Positions 1-8,396 of a DNA stretch of 64,000 nucleotides are shown here, one piece after another. The translations under genes were made by a program, and so were the position numbers. Position 1 is the stretch's first letter. Each line of letters opens with the position of its first letter. Source of the DNA: Dyadobacter sp. 50-39. Lineage in GTDB: Bacteria > Bacteroidota > Bacteroidia > Cytophagales > Spirosomataceae. The notes below the pieces were generated by a model. It saw only the letters and a list, made by a program, of their open reading frames with translations, ran no database searches and had not been told where the DNA came from. The DNA is taken from NCBI GenBank assembly GCA_001898145.1, contig MKSR01000019.1, forward strand, positions 186,001 through 250,000. The letters are read 5' to 3'.

Positions 1-192
1 ATTGAAATACACATCCGACCCAACTTTCTCGTGGTAGTTGCAATGCGGGCAGGTAAAAGCGTTTTGCTTATGTTCTCTGGTAGGAGTGATTTTTTTGCAA
101 TTGGGACATTGATACCACAAACCGTCCGGCGCTTCGCGCTTCAATTCAGTCGGTGTATTGATACCTTTTTCTTTGCGAATAAACCAGGACAT
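1..192 (-). CDS. accD: Acetyl-CoA carboxylase carboxyltransferase subunit beta, N-terminal part (cut by window edge)
   Basis: Only the first 64 codons are in the window; the gene runs off the left edge. The peptide starts MSWFIRKEKGI and contains a CPNC...CPHC four-cysteine zinc ribbon at about residues 33-55, the N-terminal signature of AccD. AccD with AccA transfers the carboxyl group from biotin carrier protein to acetyl-CoA, the first step of fatty acid synthesis. The ATG at 192 fits the usual AccD N-terminus. A TATATTTG -7 element on this strand lies at 268-275. The family call rests on the zinc ribbon and the N-terminus, since the crotonase-fold body is not visible. Confidence 0.85.
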   Translation of the reverse strand, partial: MSWFIRKEKGINTPTELKREAPDGLWYQCPNCKKITPTREHKQNAFTCPHCNYHEKVGSDVYFN

Positions 193-267
193 ATTTATGT
201 GGGTTGATTTATGTATAACAATCTGAAAAACAGACTATTATTGAGATTTCATGATGAATAACGGGCT

Positions 268-287
268 CAAATATAACAATAATTGTT
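268..287 (-). promoter_or_regulatory. Putative accD promoter -7 element with adjacent palindrome
   Basis: On the minus strand 268-275 reads TATATTTG, a match to the Bacteroidetes TAnnTTTG -7 consensus. Directly next to it, 275-287 is a perfect short palindrome, AACAAT-A-ATTGTT. No clear -33 TTG is seen at the expected distance, so the promoter call is tentative. Confidence 0.3.
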
Positions 288-410
288 GTGTATCATGAAA
301 ACCAGCCTGGTAACGTGTCCGTTTGACGGTTAGATTTGCCACTGGTAACCGCGTCGTTAGAACAATTTCAGACATTATTTGTTACCAGTGATAAGAACAT
401 TAACCGGCAT

Positions 411-953
411 ATGACTGCATCCACATCGCCTATTGTAATCATCGTTGGCACCAACCGCCCCAATTCGATGTCCAGGAAAATAGCGGAATACTATCAGGCA
501 ATCCTTCAACAACTGCACGCACCCAGCATTATCCTCGACCTGGTGAACCTGCCCGATGATTTTACAGTATCCGCCTTGTATGCCAATACCGGGAAGAATG
601 AAGCATTCAACAACCTGAAATCACTGCTGGAACAAACCGACAAATTCGTTTTCATTGTTCCTGAATACAATGGTTCTTACCCCGGCGTACTGAAAGCATT
701 TATCGACGGCCTTCCTTATCCCAATAGTTTTTCCAACAAAAAAGCCGCATTGGTGGGGCTATCGTCCAACATGCAGGGCGCAGCCATTGCATTGAGCCAC
801 CTCAACGACGTTTTCAGCTACCTGGGCATGAATACACTTGCGTTACGGGTGAAACTCGCGCAAATCCGGTCGCATTACGCCGACAATGTCATTTCCAATG
901 CATTGTACAAAGAACTGCTCGAAATACAGGCGGGACAGATCATCCATTTTTAG
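411..953 (+). CDS. NADPH-dependent FMN reductase family flavoprotein
   Basis: A 180-residue flavodoxin-fold protein. The N-terminus (IVIIVGTNRPNS...) is the phosphate-binding loop of the NADPH-dependent FMN reductase/azoreductase family, and the PEYNGSYPGVLKAFIDGL segment near residue 85 is the family's flavin-contacting loop. It probably reduces FMN or quinones in the cytoplasm using NAD(P)H. The reading frame is open back to 336, but the ATG at 411 places the beta1 strand at the N-terminus as in the family, so I take that start. It converges on ftsZ, and a strong shared hairpin lies between them. Substrate cannot be told from sequence. Confidence 0.85.
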   Translation: MTASTSPIVIIVGTNRPNSMSRKIAEYYQAILQQLHAPSIILDLVNLPDDFTVSALYANTGKNEAFNNLKSLLEQTDKFVFIVPEYNGSYPGVLKAFIDGLPYPNSFSNKKAALVGLSSNMQGAAIALSHLNDVFSYLGMNTLALRVKLAQIRSHYADNVISNALYKELLEIQAGQIIHF

Positions 954-960
954 GATTCAC

Positions 961-1015
961 ATTGGCTGAAATAGCAAAAGGGAGCTTATCGCTCCCTTTT
1001 GCTATTTCAGCCAAT
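961..1015. terminator. Bidirectional terminator between FMN reductase gene and ftsZ
   Basis: A perfect inverted repeat with 25-nt arms at 961-985 and 991-1015 and a 5-nt loop. It includes A-rich and T-rich stretches that give U-runs in both directions. The right arm contains the stop codon and the last codons of ftsZ (which ends at 1002), so the hairpin is partly coding. Confidence 0.85.
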
Positions 1016-2441
1016 GCTGTTCCATTTCTTGCGCCGGAATGGCAGGTCGTTTCCAAAGCTCAACCCTGCTGCGGCGGTAAGCCGGGCCTTCCAGATCGGT
1101 ATACTTCACGAGCCCGTCGCGGAACGATTTCACCATCATTTCCATTTTGAGGGCATCCTCGTCGGACCAGTCGTTAGTTGGCTCGATCTCCGTCAGCGAA
1201 ATATTGATTGGATCGAACCCGTGCGTCACTCTCTCATCTTCCAGAACGAGGTCAATCGAGCCGGTCGGTGTGTTTTCTTCCAGTTCACCGGTCAGTACCA
1301 GCTCTTCCTCTTCCAATGTCGCAGGGGCCAGCTCGGCCTCCGGCTCTTCCACCACCACAGGTACTGGCTGAGGTTGTCCTTTCACACCTTTAAGCTGAAT
1401 ACCTGGAATCGGAGATTCGATGCTATCGAAACCGGCCGCTACAACAGTCACGCGGAGCTTGTCGCCCAGCGAATCGTCGGTAATCGTTCCCAGTTTGAAC
1501 ATACGTGCTTCTCCGCCAACTTGTGAAAGCACATATTGCCAGATCTCGCGTTGTTCCCGCATAGTAGCCTCTTTCTTCTTGCTGGTTGCAAGCGTAACGA
1601 GGATCCTTTTGGCCCCACGGATATCGCGGTCGTTGAGAAGCGGGGAATCCAGTGCTTCTTTGATCGCATTTTGCGCACGGTCGGCTCCGGTAGATTCCGA
1701 AGTACCCATTACCGACTGGCCGGCGCTTTTCAACACTTTCTCCACATCCTTGAAGTCGGTGTTGATATTACCGTTGGTGGTAATGATCTCGGAAATACTT
1801 TTCACTGCATTGAGCAAAATACCGTCCGCTTCCGCAAACGCCTGCGTCAATGTCATATCCTCGTACAGCTCTTCGAGTTTGTCGTTGAGCACCACGAGGA
1901 CCGTGTCGCTATATTCTTTAAGCTGCTCGATACCTTCGAGCGCCTGCTCTTTCTTGTCCAGTCCTTCCCAGGTGTACGGCGCAGTTACTACGGCTACCGT
2001 CAGTTTGCCCATTTCCTTGGCCAACTGTGCGATCACCGGCGCTGCACCTGTTCCTGTACCACCTCCCATACCGGCGGTGATAAATACCATTTGCGTGGAG
2101 CCTCCCAGGAGACCCTTGATCTCTTCGATCGTTTCCAAAGCCGCTTCCTTGCCTTTTGTAGCATCGGTACCGGCTCCCAGGCCTTGTGTCAAAGTCGCAC
2201 CCAGCTGGATTTTTACGGGCACCGGGCTGTTGGCTAGTGCTTGTCTGTCCGTATTACAAACCGCAAATTCCACATCCTTGATTTTCTTCTCAAACATGTA
2301 GTTCACAGCATTGCTACCACCCCCTCCAACACCGATTACCTTGATAATAGCCGGCTCACCGTTGCCCTCTCCGCTTGGGTCCTTGATGACTTCGTTCACT
2401 ATGTAGTCCTGATCTAATGCGTGCAACAAGCTTTTGTTCAT
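1002..2441 (-). CDS. ftsZ: Cell division protein FtsZ
   Basis: The tubulin-like GTPase that polymerises into the cytokinetic Z ring. The nucleotide-binding GVGGGGSNAV stretch is at about residues 37-46 and the tubulin signature GGGTGTG at 126-132. The GTPase and C-terminal globular domains end near residue 335 and are followed by a long Pro/Glu-rich linker. A conserved tail block (DLEGPAYRRSRVEL, near 450) probably binds FtsA. At 479 residues it is long for FtsZ, as in other Bacteroidetes. It is the last gene of the murD-to-ftsZ run, 58 nt after ftsA, and its final codons lie inside the terminator stem. Confidence 0.97.
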   Translation of the reverse strand: MNKSLLHALDQDYIVNEVIKDPSGEGNGEPAIIKVIGVGGGGSNAVNYMFEKKIKDVEFAVCNTDRQALANSPVPVKIQLGATLTQGLGAGTDATKGKEAALETIEEIKGLLGGSTQMVFITAGMGGGTGTGAAPVIAQLAKEMGKLTVAVVTAPYTWEGLDKKEQALEGIEQLKEYSDTVLVVLNDKLEELYEDMTLTQAFAEADGILLNAVKSISEIITTNGNINTDFKDVEKVLKSAGQSVMGTSESTGADRAQNAIKEALDSPLLNDRDIRGAKRILVTLATSKKKEATMREQREIWQYVLSQVGGEARMFKLGTITDDSLGDKLRVTVVAAGFDSIESPIPGIQLKGVKGQPQPVPVVVEEPEAELAPATLEEEELVLTGELEENTPTGSIDLVLEDERVTHGFDPINISLTEIEPTNDWSDEDALKMEMMVKSFRDGLVKYTDLEGPAYRRSRVELWKRPAIPAQEMEQHWLK

Positions 2442-2499
2442 AATTCTTTCCGGGGTTGAGTATGCGTGATGATATTCCTTTTAATAGTCTCCCTCCTGT

Positions 2500-3846
2500 T
2501 TAGTAGTCTCCCAGACTCTCGTCTTTTTTCCCAATAATGCCGGTAATGTTATCCCAAAACGTACCATTGCGTTTCGGCTGCTCTTTTACTTCTTTCACAG
2601 GTTCCTTGTGAACGACATTGCCTGTATTGAATGCCGATGCAGGCTTGCAAACCGACTTTACGCGCGGATCGACCGATTTCAGTCCTGCCCAGGCAAGGCC
2701 GATGGCAGTATTGAACGACGCATTGCTCACTGCGTCGGCTTTCGCTGTGCGTTCGAGGTTTTCGGGATAGCCCACGCGCACCGACATGTCGGTAACCCTT
2801 TCAAACAAAGCCTCTATCTCCGGAATATTGGCCGAGCCGCCCGTTAGCACAAGCCCGCCAATGAGCCTGTCGGCATAGCCCGACTTGATGATCTCCGCAT
2901 ACACCATCGCCGCGATTTCTTTCAAACGCTCCTCGATGATCAATGCGACATTCTTTTTCAAAACCGGTTTCGGCTGACGGCCTGCCAGGTAGTTGATCAG
3001 GATTTCGACATTCAACGGAACGTCTGCCGAAACGGCTACACCGTATTCTTTTTTCAAATGCTCCGCATTTTCAAACTGGATACCGCATCCCACTTCCAGA
3101 TCGGACGTAATGTGCCGTCCGCCGATTGGGAATGAAGCGATATGGCGTACAATGCGGTCGTGGTAAATGACTACGTCGGTGGTATGGTCGCCGATATCGA
3201 CCATCGCGATGCCGGCTTTGATTTCATTGTCGGTAAGCACGGCGAGGCTGGTCGCCAGGGGCGCCAGTACCAGCTTGTCGCATTTCAAAGCCTGATCTGC
3301 CTCCGCAAGGCTCTTCTTTGTACGCAGTACCGACTGGCTGTTGGCAGAGACCACCAGGAAGTTACCTCCCAGCTTAATGCCCGTGCGGCCTACCGGCTCC
3401 CGCACACCTGTGGAGTTATCCACCGTAAAATCCATCGGCAATACATGCAGCACATCGAAGTTCGGCTCGATTTTCGCGCGGTACATATCGTCGACCAGCT
3501 GGTCGACGTCACGCTGCGTCACTTCCTCACCCGAAGACGCCGAAGGCCTGATCACGCCGTCGCTCTGCGAACTCACTTTTACATGCGTACCGCCGAAGCT
3601 TACATTGACTATTCCAATATCGAGATCCGATCTTGAACCGGCTTCCGCCAGTGCCTCCCTGATCGCGCTGCCAACCTGTTTAATGTTTTCAACGGAGCCG
3701 TTTACTACTGCTCCTGACGGCACAGGGACTTCGCTGAAGCCCAGAATCTCGATATTGTTGCGCCGCGTGGCTGAGCCTTGCGCTGCCACTACAGTTATTT
3801 TTGTACTTCCAATATCTACCCCAACTACAATCTTATCGTGTGCCAT
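2500..3846 (-). CDS. ftsA: Cell division protein FtsA
   Basis: An actin/HSP70-fold ATPase that anchors FtsZ filaments to the inner membrane. Visible motifs are phosphate-1 GVDIGSTKITV near residue 9, phosphate-2 MVDIGDHTTDV near 205 and the adenosine motif VLTGGSANIPEIE near 335. The C-terminal segment FWDNITGIIGKK could be the membrane-binding amphipathic helix. At 448 residues it has normal length. It sits between ftsQ (15 nt upstream) and ftsZ, the usual dcw order. Confidence 0.96.
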   Translation of the reverse strand: MAHDKIVVGVDIGSTKITVVAAQGSATRRNNIEILGFSEVPVPSGAVVNGSVENIKQVGSAIREALAEAGSRSDLDIGIVNVSFGGTHVKVSSQSDGVIRPSASSGEEVTQRDVDQLVDDMYRAKIEPNFDVLHVLPMDFTVDNSTGVREPVGRTGIKLGGNFLVVSANSQSVLRTKKSLAEADQALKCDKLVLAPLATSLAVLTDNEIKAGIAMVDIGDHTTDVVIYHDRIVRHIASFPIGGRHITSDLEVGCGIQFENAEHLKKEYGVAVSADVPLNVEILINYLAGRQPKPVLKKNVALIIEERLKEIAAMVYAEIIKSGYADRLIGGLVLTGGSANIPEIEALFERVTDMSVRVGYPENLERTAKADAVSNASFNTAIGLAWAGLKSVDPRVKSVCKPASAFNTGNVVHKEPVKEVKEQPKRNGTFWDNITGIIGKKDESLGDY

Positions 3847-3861
3847 GCTGATGGTGAATTA

Positions 3862-4638
3862 TTATTCACAAACTATTTGATCTTGAAACTTAACACTAAT
3901 TCTTTTATAACGGCCCCAATCCTTGCTTAGCACCTTGTCGTAAAAGATGCGCAGCTTGTCGAATTTGGACCCGAAACCTTCCGCCATCCCCAGCTCTACG
4001 CGTTGGTCGCCGAGCAATGTCGTAAGGTCAATCTCACCATCTTTATCCACATTCACCTGCGTAACCTGTGCCTTCCAGAAGGGGTCGGTATTCAGAAAGC
4101 GCAATAACTCCAAAACCTGAGCGCCCTTCTCGGACCTCAGCTTTTGAGGGTTCTGGAAATACGCCCCTGAAACCAGTAACGTTCTTGCTGAATAACTTTC
4201 TGATAGAGGAAAAAAAACGCCCTCGTGGTTGATATAGTATCCCGATGTGTTCCGCATTTCCCCATTATCCGAAGTGTTAATCCAGCGAGCAAGCGGTTTC
4301 TCCTGCTCTACTTCGACTACTATATTGCCCCTGAGGTCACGAAAAACCTGACATTTCTTGATCAGCTTGTTACGGCTCACGCGGTTTTCCAGATCGTGCA
4401 AGGCCACATCACTGAGCCTGCTCCCGATCAGCGGATCCCCCCCGTTTTCCGTAAGCAGCATCTGCACATCCATTTGGTTCAGGAATCTTGTACCTGAATC
4501 CCCCTGGATCGATATTACGAGATTTGTACAACGCTGTTGACCCAGCTTGCTTTCTGCCATACCAATGCCGGCAATTGGCAAAATGAGCCACAAACTACGT
4601 TTCAACAAAAGCCATGAATAGTCAAATTTACGTAACAT
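3862..4638 (-). CDS. ftsQ: Cell division protein FtsQ/DivIB
   Basis: A bitopic divisome protein of 258 residues. One membrane segment at about residues 12-28 (SLWLILPIAGIGMA) is followed by a periplasmic POTRA-like and beta domain; the LARWIN segment and the C-terminal half fit FtsQ. Sequence conservation in this family is low, so position is a large part of the evidence: it lies between murC and ftsA with 15-25 nt gaps, exactly where ftsQ is found in dcw clusters. FtsQ recruits FtsL/FtsB and so links the cytoplasmic ring to septal peptidoglycan synthesis. Confidence 0.88.
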   Translation of the reverse strand: MLRKFDYSWLLLKRSLWLILPIAGIGMAESKLGQQRCTNLVISIQGDSGTRFLNQMDVQMLLTENGGDPLIGSRLSDVALHDLENRVSRNKLIKKCQVFRDLRGNIVVEVEQEKPLARWINTSDNGEMRNTSGYYINHEGVFFPLSESYSARTLLVSGAYFQNPQKLRSEKGAQVLELLRFLNTDPFWKAQVTQVNVDKDGEIDLTTLLGDQRVELGMAEGFGSKFDKLRIFYDKVLSKDWGRYKRISVKFQDQIVCE

Positions 4639-4663
4639 CTTAGTAATATTAAAAATGCTTTGA

Positions 4664-6070
4664 CTAATTATTCGTAACTGGATTTTGCAGCAAATCGCGG
4701 ATCGGGCCTACCAAAGTATCAATATCCCCGGCTCCGATCGTGACCACAATATCCGTATTTAATTCCTTTAAAAGTTGTAAAACTTCTTCTTTTGCAACCA
4801 GTTGTTTATCGGCCGAGGTCACTTTGTCCAGGATCATCTGCGAATCGACGCCATCGATCGGCAGCTCGCGGGCAGGGTAAATGTCGAGCAGCAAAAGACG
4901 GTCAGCTAACGACAAACTTTCTGCAAAACCATCCGCGAAGTCGCGCGTACGGGTAAAAAGGTGCGGTTGAAAGATTGCCGTCACATGCCGGCCCGGGTAC
5001 AGACCTTTCACGGATGACAGAAATGCCTCTATTTCGGTCGGATGGTGCGCGTAATCGTCGATATACACATTACCTTCTTCCTCTACCTGGTATTCAAAAC
5101 GGCGTTTTACACCACCGTAACTTTCCAGCGCCTCCTTGATTTTTGCAGGCTCTACACCGATATATAATGCTACGGCGCTCGCCGCAATGGAGTTTTCGAT
5201 GTTATGATAACCGGGAATTTTCATCGCAATGCTGTCGATCGTCCCACCGGGATAGACCAGGTCGAACACGAAGCGGGCGTTTTCAATGCGGATATTCTCC
5301 GAATGGTACGGACCGCTGTTCAGGGAATAGGTAAATACTTTTGCCTTGCTGCTATCCGCGATTTCAAGCCCTTCCCGCATAAACAATGCACCGTTCTCAT
5401 CAATCTGGCTCACATAATCGCGGAATGATTCCAGTACAGCCTCATGCTTGCCGTAAATATCGAGATGGTCGGCGTCTGTGGAAGTGACGATCGCGATTTC
5501 CGGGAATAATGTCAGGAACGAGCGGTCGAACTCGTCGGCTTCCACTACGCAGAAAACCTCTTCCAGCTTATCTGTCGGCTCGTTCAGGAGCAGGTTGGTA
5601 CCGTAATTTTGGGTAATACCCCCCAAAAACGCCGTGCTGTTCACGTGCGCGTAGCGCAGGATGTGCGCAACCAGTGAAGAGGTCGTTGTTTTCCCATGCG
5701 TACCCGCTACGCCGATCGTCCGCAGGTTTTTGGTTAAAATGCCTAAAACCTGTGAGCGTTTCAGGATCAGGAAATTCTCATCCCGGAAGTACAGCATTTG
5801 CTTGTGCTGCACCGGAACAGCCGGTGTGTAAATGACGAGGGTTTGCTGCGGATCGGCAGTAAATACAGCCGGAATGGTCGAAATTTCATCTTCGAGCGTC
5901 ACTGGAATGCCTTCTTCCACAAGCTTGCCAACGAGGGGAGTCATGGTTTTGTCGTAACCGGCCACTTCAAAACCATTGGCTTTAAACCAGCGGGCCAGCG
6001 CACTCATTCCGATCCCGCCTATTCCTACAAAATAGATATATTTCCAGTTTGTCACAGAAGATGACATCAT
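4664..6070 (-). CDS. murC: UDP-N-acetylmuramate--L-alanine ligase
   Basis: A cytoplasmic Mur ligase that adds L-alanine to UDP-MurNAc using ATP. The N-terminal UDP-binding Rossmann motif GIGGIGMSALA is at residues 16-26, the ATP-binding P-loop GTHGKTT at 123-129, and the DDYAHHPTEI block of the C-terminal domain near 340. The length (468) is normal. It starts MMSSS, so the ATG at 6070 or the next one at 6067 could be used. It lies between murG and ftsQ with gaps of 15 and 25 nt. Confidence 0.96.
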   Translation of the reverse strand: MMSSSVTNWKYIYFVGIGGIGMSALARWFKANGFEVAGYDKTMTPLVGKLVEEGIPVTLEDEISTIPAVFTADPQQTLVIYTPAVPVQHKQMLYFRDENFLILKRSQVLGILTKNLRTIGVAGTHGKTTTSSLVAHILRYAHVNSTAFLGGITQNYGTNLLLNEPTDKLEEVFCVVEADEFDRSFLTLFPEIAIVTSTDADHLDIYGKHEAVLESFRDYVSQIDENGALFMREGLEIADSSKAKVFTYSLNSGPYHSENIRIENARFVFDLVYPGGTIDSIAMKIPGYHNIENSIAASAVALYIGVEPAKIKEALESYGGVKRRFEYQVEEEGNVYIDDYAHHPTEIEAFLSSVKGLYPGRHVTAIFQPHLFTRTRDFADGFAESLSLADRLLLLDIYPARELPIDGVDSQMILDKVTSADKQLVAKEEVLQLLKELNTDIVVTIGAGDIDTLVGPIRDLLQNPVTNN

Positions 6071-6085
6071 ATTCAGGTCTTGGGG

Positions 6086-7183
6086 TTATTGTATCAAATT
6101 AAAAACTTCCGCGGCAATATCGTCGGCCGCGCTGGGCCTGGCCAGCTTGTTGATGTTCGTTTGCAGCTCGCGCTGGCGGATCACGTCGTCGAGCAGAGCC
6201 AGAGCCTGATCCACCAGTTTCTCCCGCGCCTCCGCGTCCTTCACCAGAATGGCCGCATTGCTATCGACAAGATTCATCGCATTCTTCGTCTGATGATCTT
6301 CCGATGCATAGGGGAACGGTACCAAAATGGCCGGCTTGGCGGCAAGACACAGCTCCGATACCGACAAGGCCCCCGCGCGTGACACCACCACGTCCGCTAC
6401 CGCGTAGGCGAGATCCATGGTGTATATAAAGTCGAAGGCCTTTACCCGATCGGTCCCGAGCTTCTCAATGGCAGCTTTGGCTTTATCGATATCGTTCTTG
6501 CCCGTTTGCCATAATACCTGATACCCTGCCTCCACCAACCTGCCCAGCCCTTCGGTGATGCTTTCGTTGATGGAGCGAGCGCCAAGGCTTCCGCCCATCA
6601 CGAACAGCGTTTTTAAGCCCTCATTCAGCTCAAAATGTTCCAGCGCCGCATGCCGTTTCAAATGCACATAGGTAATATCGCTTCGGACGGGGTTACCGAG
6701 CAGGGTGATTTTCTCTTTAGGAAAAAATGCTTCCATACCAGGGTAGGCAACGCATATCCTAGAAGCTCTTTTGGCGAGAAACTTGTTGGTAATGCCGGCA
6801 TAGGAGTTTTGCTCCTGGATTAATGTCGGGATCCCCGCCATAGAAGCCATCATCAGCAGAGGCCCGCTGGCAAAACCGCCGACGCCTACTGCCACATCCG
6901 GCCTGAATTCGCGGATCACGTCCTTCGCCTTCATGAGGCTGCGGAACATTTTAAACGGGAGTGCGAGGTTTTCCAGTGAAAGGCTCCTTTTGATGCCCGC
7001 AATGGGTAGTCCCACAATTTTATATCCGGCGCGCGGCACCTTCTCCATCTCCATCTTACCCAAAGCACCCACAAAAAGGATCTCCGTATCCGGCTCCTTC
7101 TGCTGCAATGCATGGGCAATGGCTATGGCCGGGTAAATATGCCCGCCGGTACCTCCTCCGCTGATAATGATTCTTTTTGTCAT
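6086..7183 (-). CDS. murG: UDP-N-acetylglucosamine--undecaprenyl-diphospho-muramoylpentapeptide GlcNAc transferase
   Basis: A GT28 glycosyltransferase that converts lipid I to lipid II on the cytoplasmic face of the membrane. The glycine-rich GGGTGGHIYPA acceptor loop is at residues 9-19, and the donor-binding block VVSRAGALSVSEL with PFPYASEDHQ is near 260-300. Its 365 residues are typical. One base separates its start from the ftsW stop, which indicates tight coupling. Confidence 0.96.
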   Translation of the reverse strand: MTKRIIISGGGTGGHIYPAIAIAHALQQKEPDTEILFVGALGKMEMEKVPRAGYKIVGLPIAGIKRSLSLENLALPFKMFRSLMKAKDVIREFRPDVAVGVGGFASGPLLMMASMAGIPTLIQEQNSYAGITNKFLAKRASRICVAYPGMEAFFPKEKITLLGNPVRSDITYVHLKRHAALEHFELNEGLKTLFVMGGSLGARSINESITEGLGRLVEAGYQVLWQTGKNDIDKAKAAIEKLGTDRVKAFDFIYTMDLAYAVADVVVSRAGALSVSELCLAAKPAILVPFPYASEDHQTKNAMNLVDSNAAILVKDAEAREKLVDQALALLDDVIRQRELQTNINKLARPSAADDIAAEVFNLIQ

Positions 7184-7184
7184 G

Positions 7185-8339
7185 TTAAATGCGTTTTTCC
7201 TCCACGATCTCCCCCCTGCTTACGCTCAGGATCATGCCCATTGCAATGCCCGTAAAGAGCAGCGACGTCCCCCCCTGGCTAAAAAACGGCAGGGTCTGCC
7301 CGGTGACCGGCACCAGCCCCACCGTCACGGCCATGGCCGAAAAAGCCTGGCTCACCACGATGAATGTAAGCCCGGCCGAAAGCAGTCCGCCGAAAGGCCG
7401 CTTTGTCGCTTCTATGGCTTTCAGGCCGCGATATAGCAGGATCAGGTAAAGGATAATCAATGCCGTTCCGCCCAATGTGCCGTACTCTTCCACGGCCACT
7501 GCGAAAATGAAGTCTTTCTGCGGTTCGGGAAGGAAGCGGCGCTGGCGGCTTTTGGAAACGCCCTCGCCATACAATCCGCCGCGGGCCATGGCCATGTAGG
7601 ATTGCTGGGATTGGTACACGACCACGTCTTTGTCAAAGAAAGTGGAAATGCGGCTTTGCGCCGTTCCGGATCTTTGGGTGGAGTTCAACAGAATGGCGAT
7701 CGTAGCGAAGAAAACCAGGCCCAGCGCTGTAAATGCAAGGTAATGCAGGGGCACTTTGCCTACGAACATGAGCAAGAAGCAAATACCCGCCAGCATAACG
7801 GCCGTAGATACATTGCTCACGAAAATCAAGCCGCACACAACGCCCACAAGTGCCAGCGGCTCCATGAAGAGCTCCCGGGTATTCCAGCCTCCCTTGATAT
7901 GCCTCGCCAGGATCAGCGATAAATGCGCCACCAACGCTACCTTAGCCCATTCCGAGGGCTGGAACCGCTGCCCTAGCACGGGAATCTCGATCCACCGTGC
8001 CGCATCATTCACCGACGTCCCGAAAAACATCGTGAATATCAAAAGCAGGATGGAACTCCAGACGGCGAGCCGGGTCACGTATACAAATTTGATATAGGGC
8101 ACGCGGTGCACGAAATACATTACCATGAGCGACAGCACGCATAGCAATGCGTGCTTGTAGAGGTAATATTCGGTGTTCCCGTCCATTTGGCTGTAAGCGT
8201 CCTTCACAGAAGCGCTGTACACCACCACAATGCTCCACATGAGCATTATGATGCATATCCCCCAAATCCAGGGGTCGCCTTTAAGGTTTTTGCTAAACCA
8301 TGCCTGGGTATCCTCCCTTGTCTTGTTCAGGAAATCCAT
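7185..8339 (-). CDS. ftsW: Lipid II polymerase FtsW (SEDS family)
   Basis: A polytopic SEDS glycosyltransferase, 384 residues with about ten membrane segments. It polymerises lipid II at the septum together with the FtsI transpeptidase. Family blocks visible are FQPSEWAKVAL near residue 125, the AVAVEEYGTLGG loop near 275 and PFFSQGGTSLL near 355. The dcw position between murD and murG supports FtsW rather than the elongation paralogue RodA. It follows murD after 57 nt. Confidence 0.94.
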   Translation of the reverse strand: MDFLNKTREDTQAWFSKNLKGDPWIWGICIIMLMWSIVVVYSASVKDAYSQMDGNTEYYLYKHALLCVLSLMVMYFVHRVPYIKFVYVTRLAVWSSILLLIFTMFFGTSVNDAARWIEIPVLGQRFQPSEWAKVALVAHLSLILARHIKGGWNTRELFMEPLALVGVVCGLIFVSNVSTAVMLAGICFLLMFVGKVPLHYLAFTALGLVFFATIAILLNSTQRSGTAQSRISTFFDKDVVVYQSQQSYMAMARGGLYGEGVSKSRQRRFLPEPQKDFIFAVAVEEYGTLGGTALIILYLILLYRGLKAIEATKRPFGGLLSAGLTFIVVSQAFSAMAVTVGLVPVTGQTLPFFSQGGTSLLFTGIAMGMILSVSRGEIVEEKRI

Positions 8340-8396
8340 ATCGTTTGGCGGCTGATGAATTGATTGTCAGGTATAGTCAGTGGTTGTCAGGAATGG

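Noticed and set aside
1420-2301. A 293-codon plus-strand frame opposite ftsZ
   Set aside because: Serine/proline-rich antisense shadow of ftsZ with no plausible domain.
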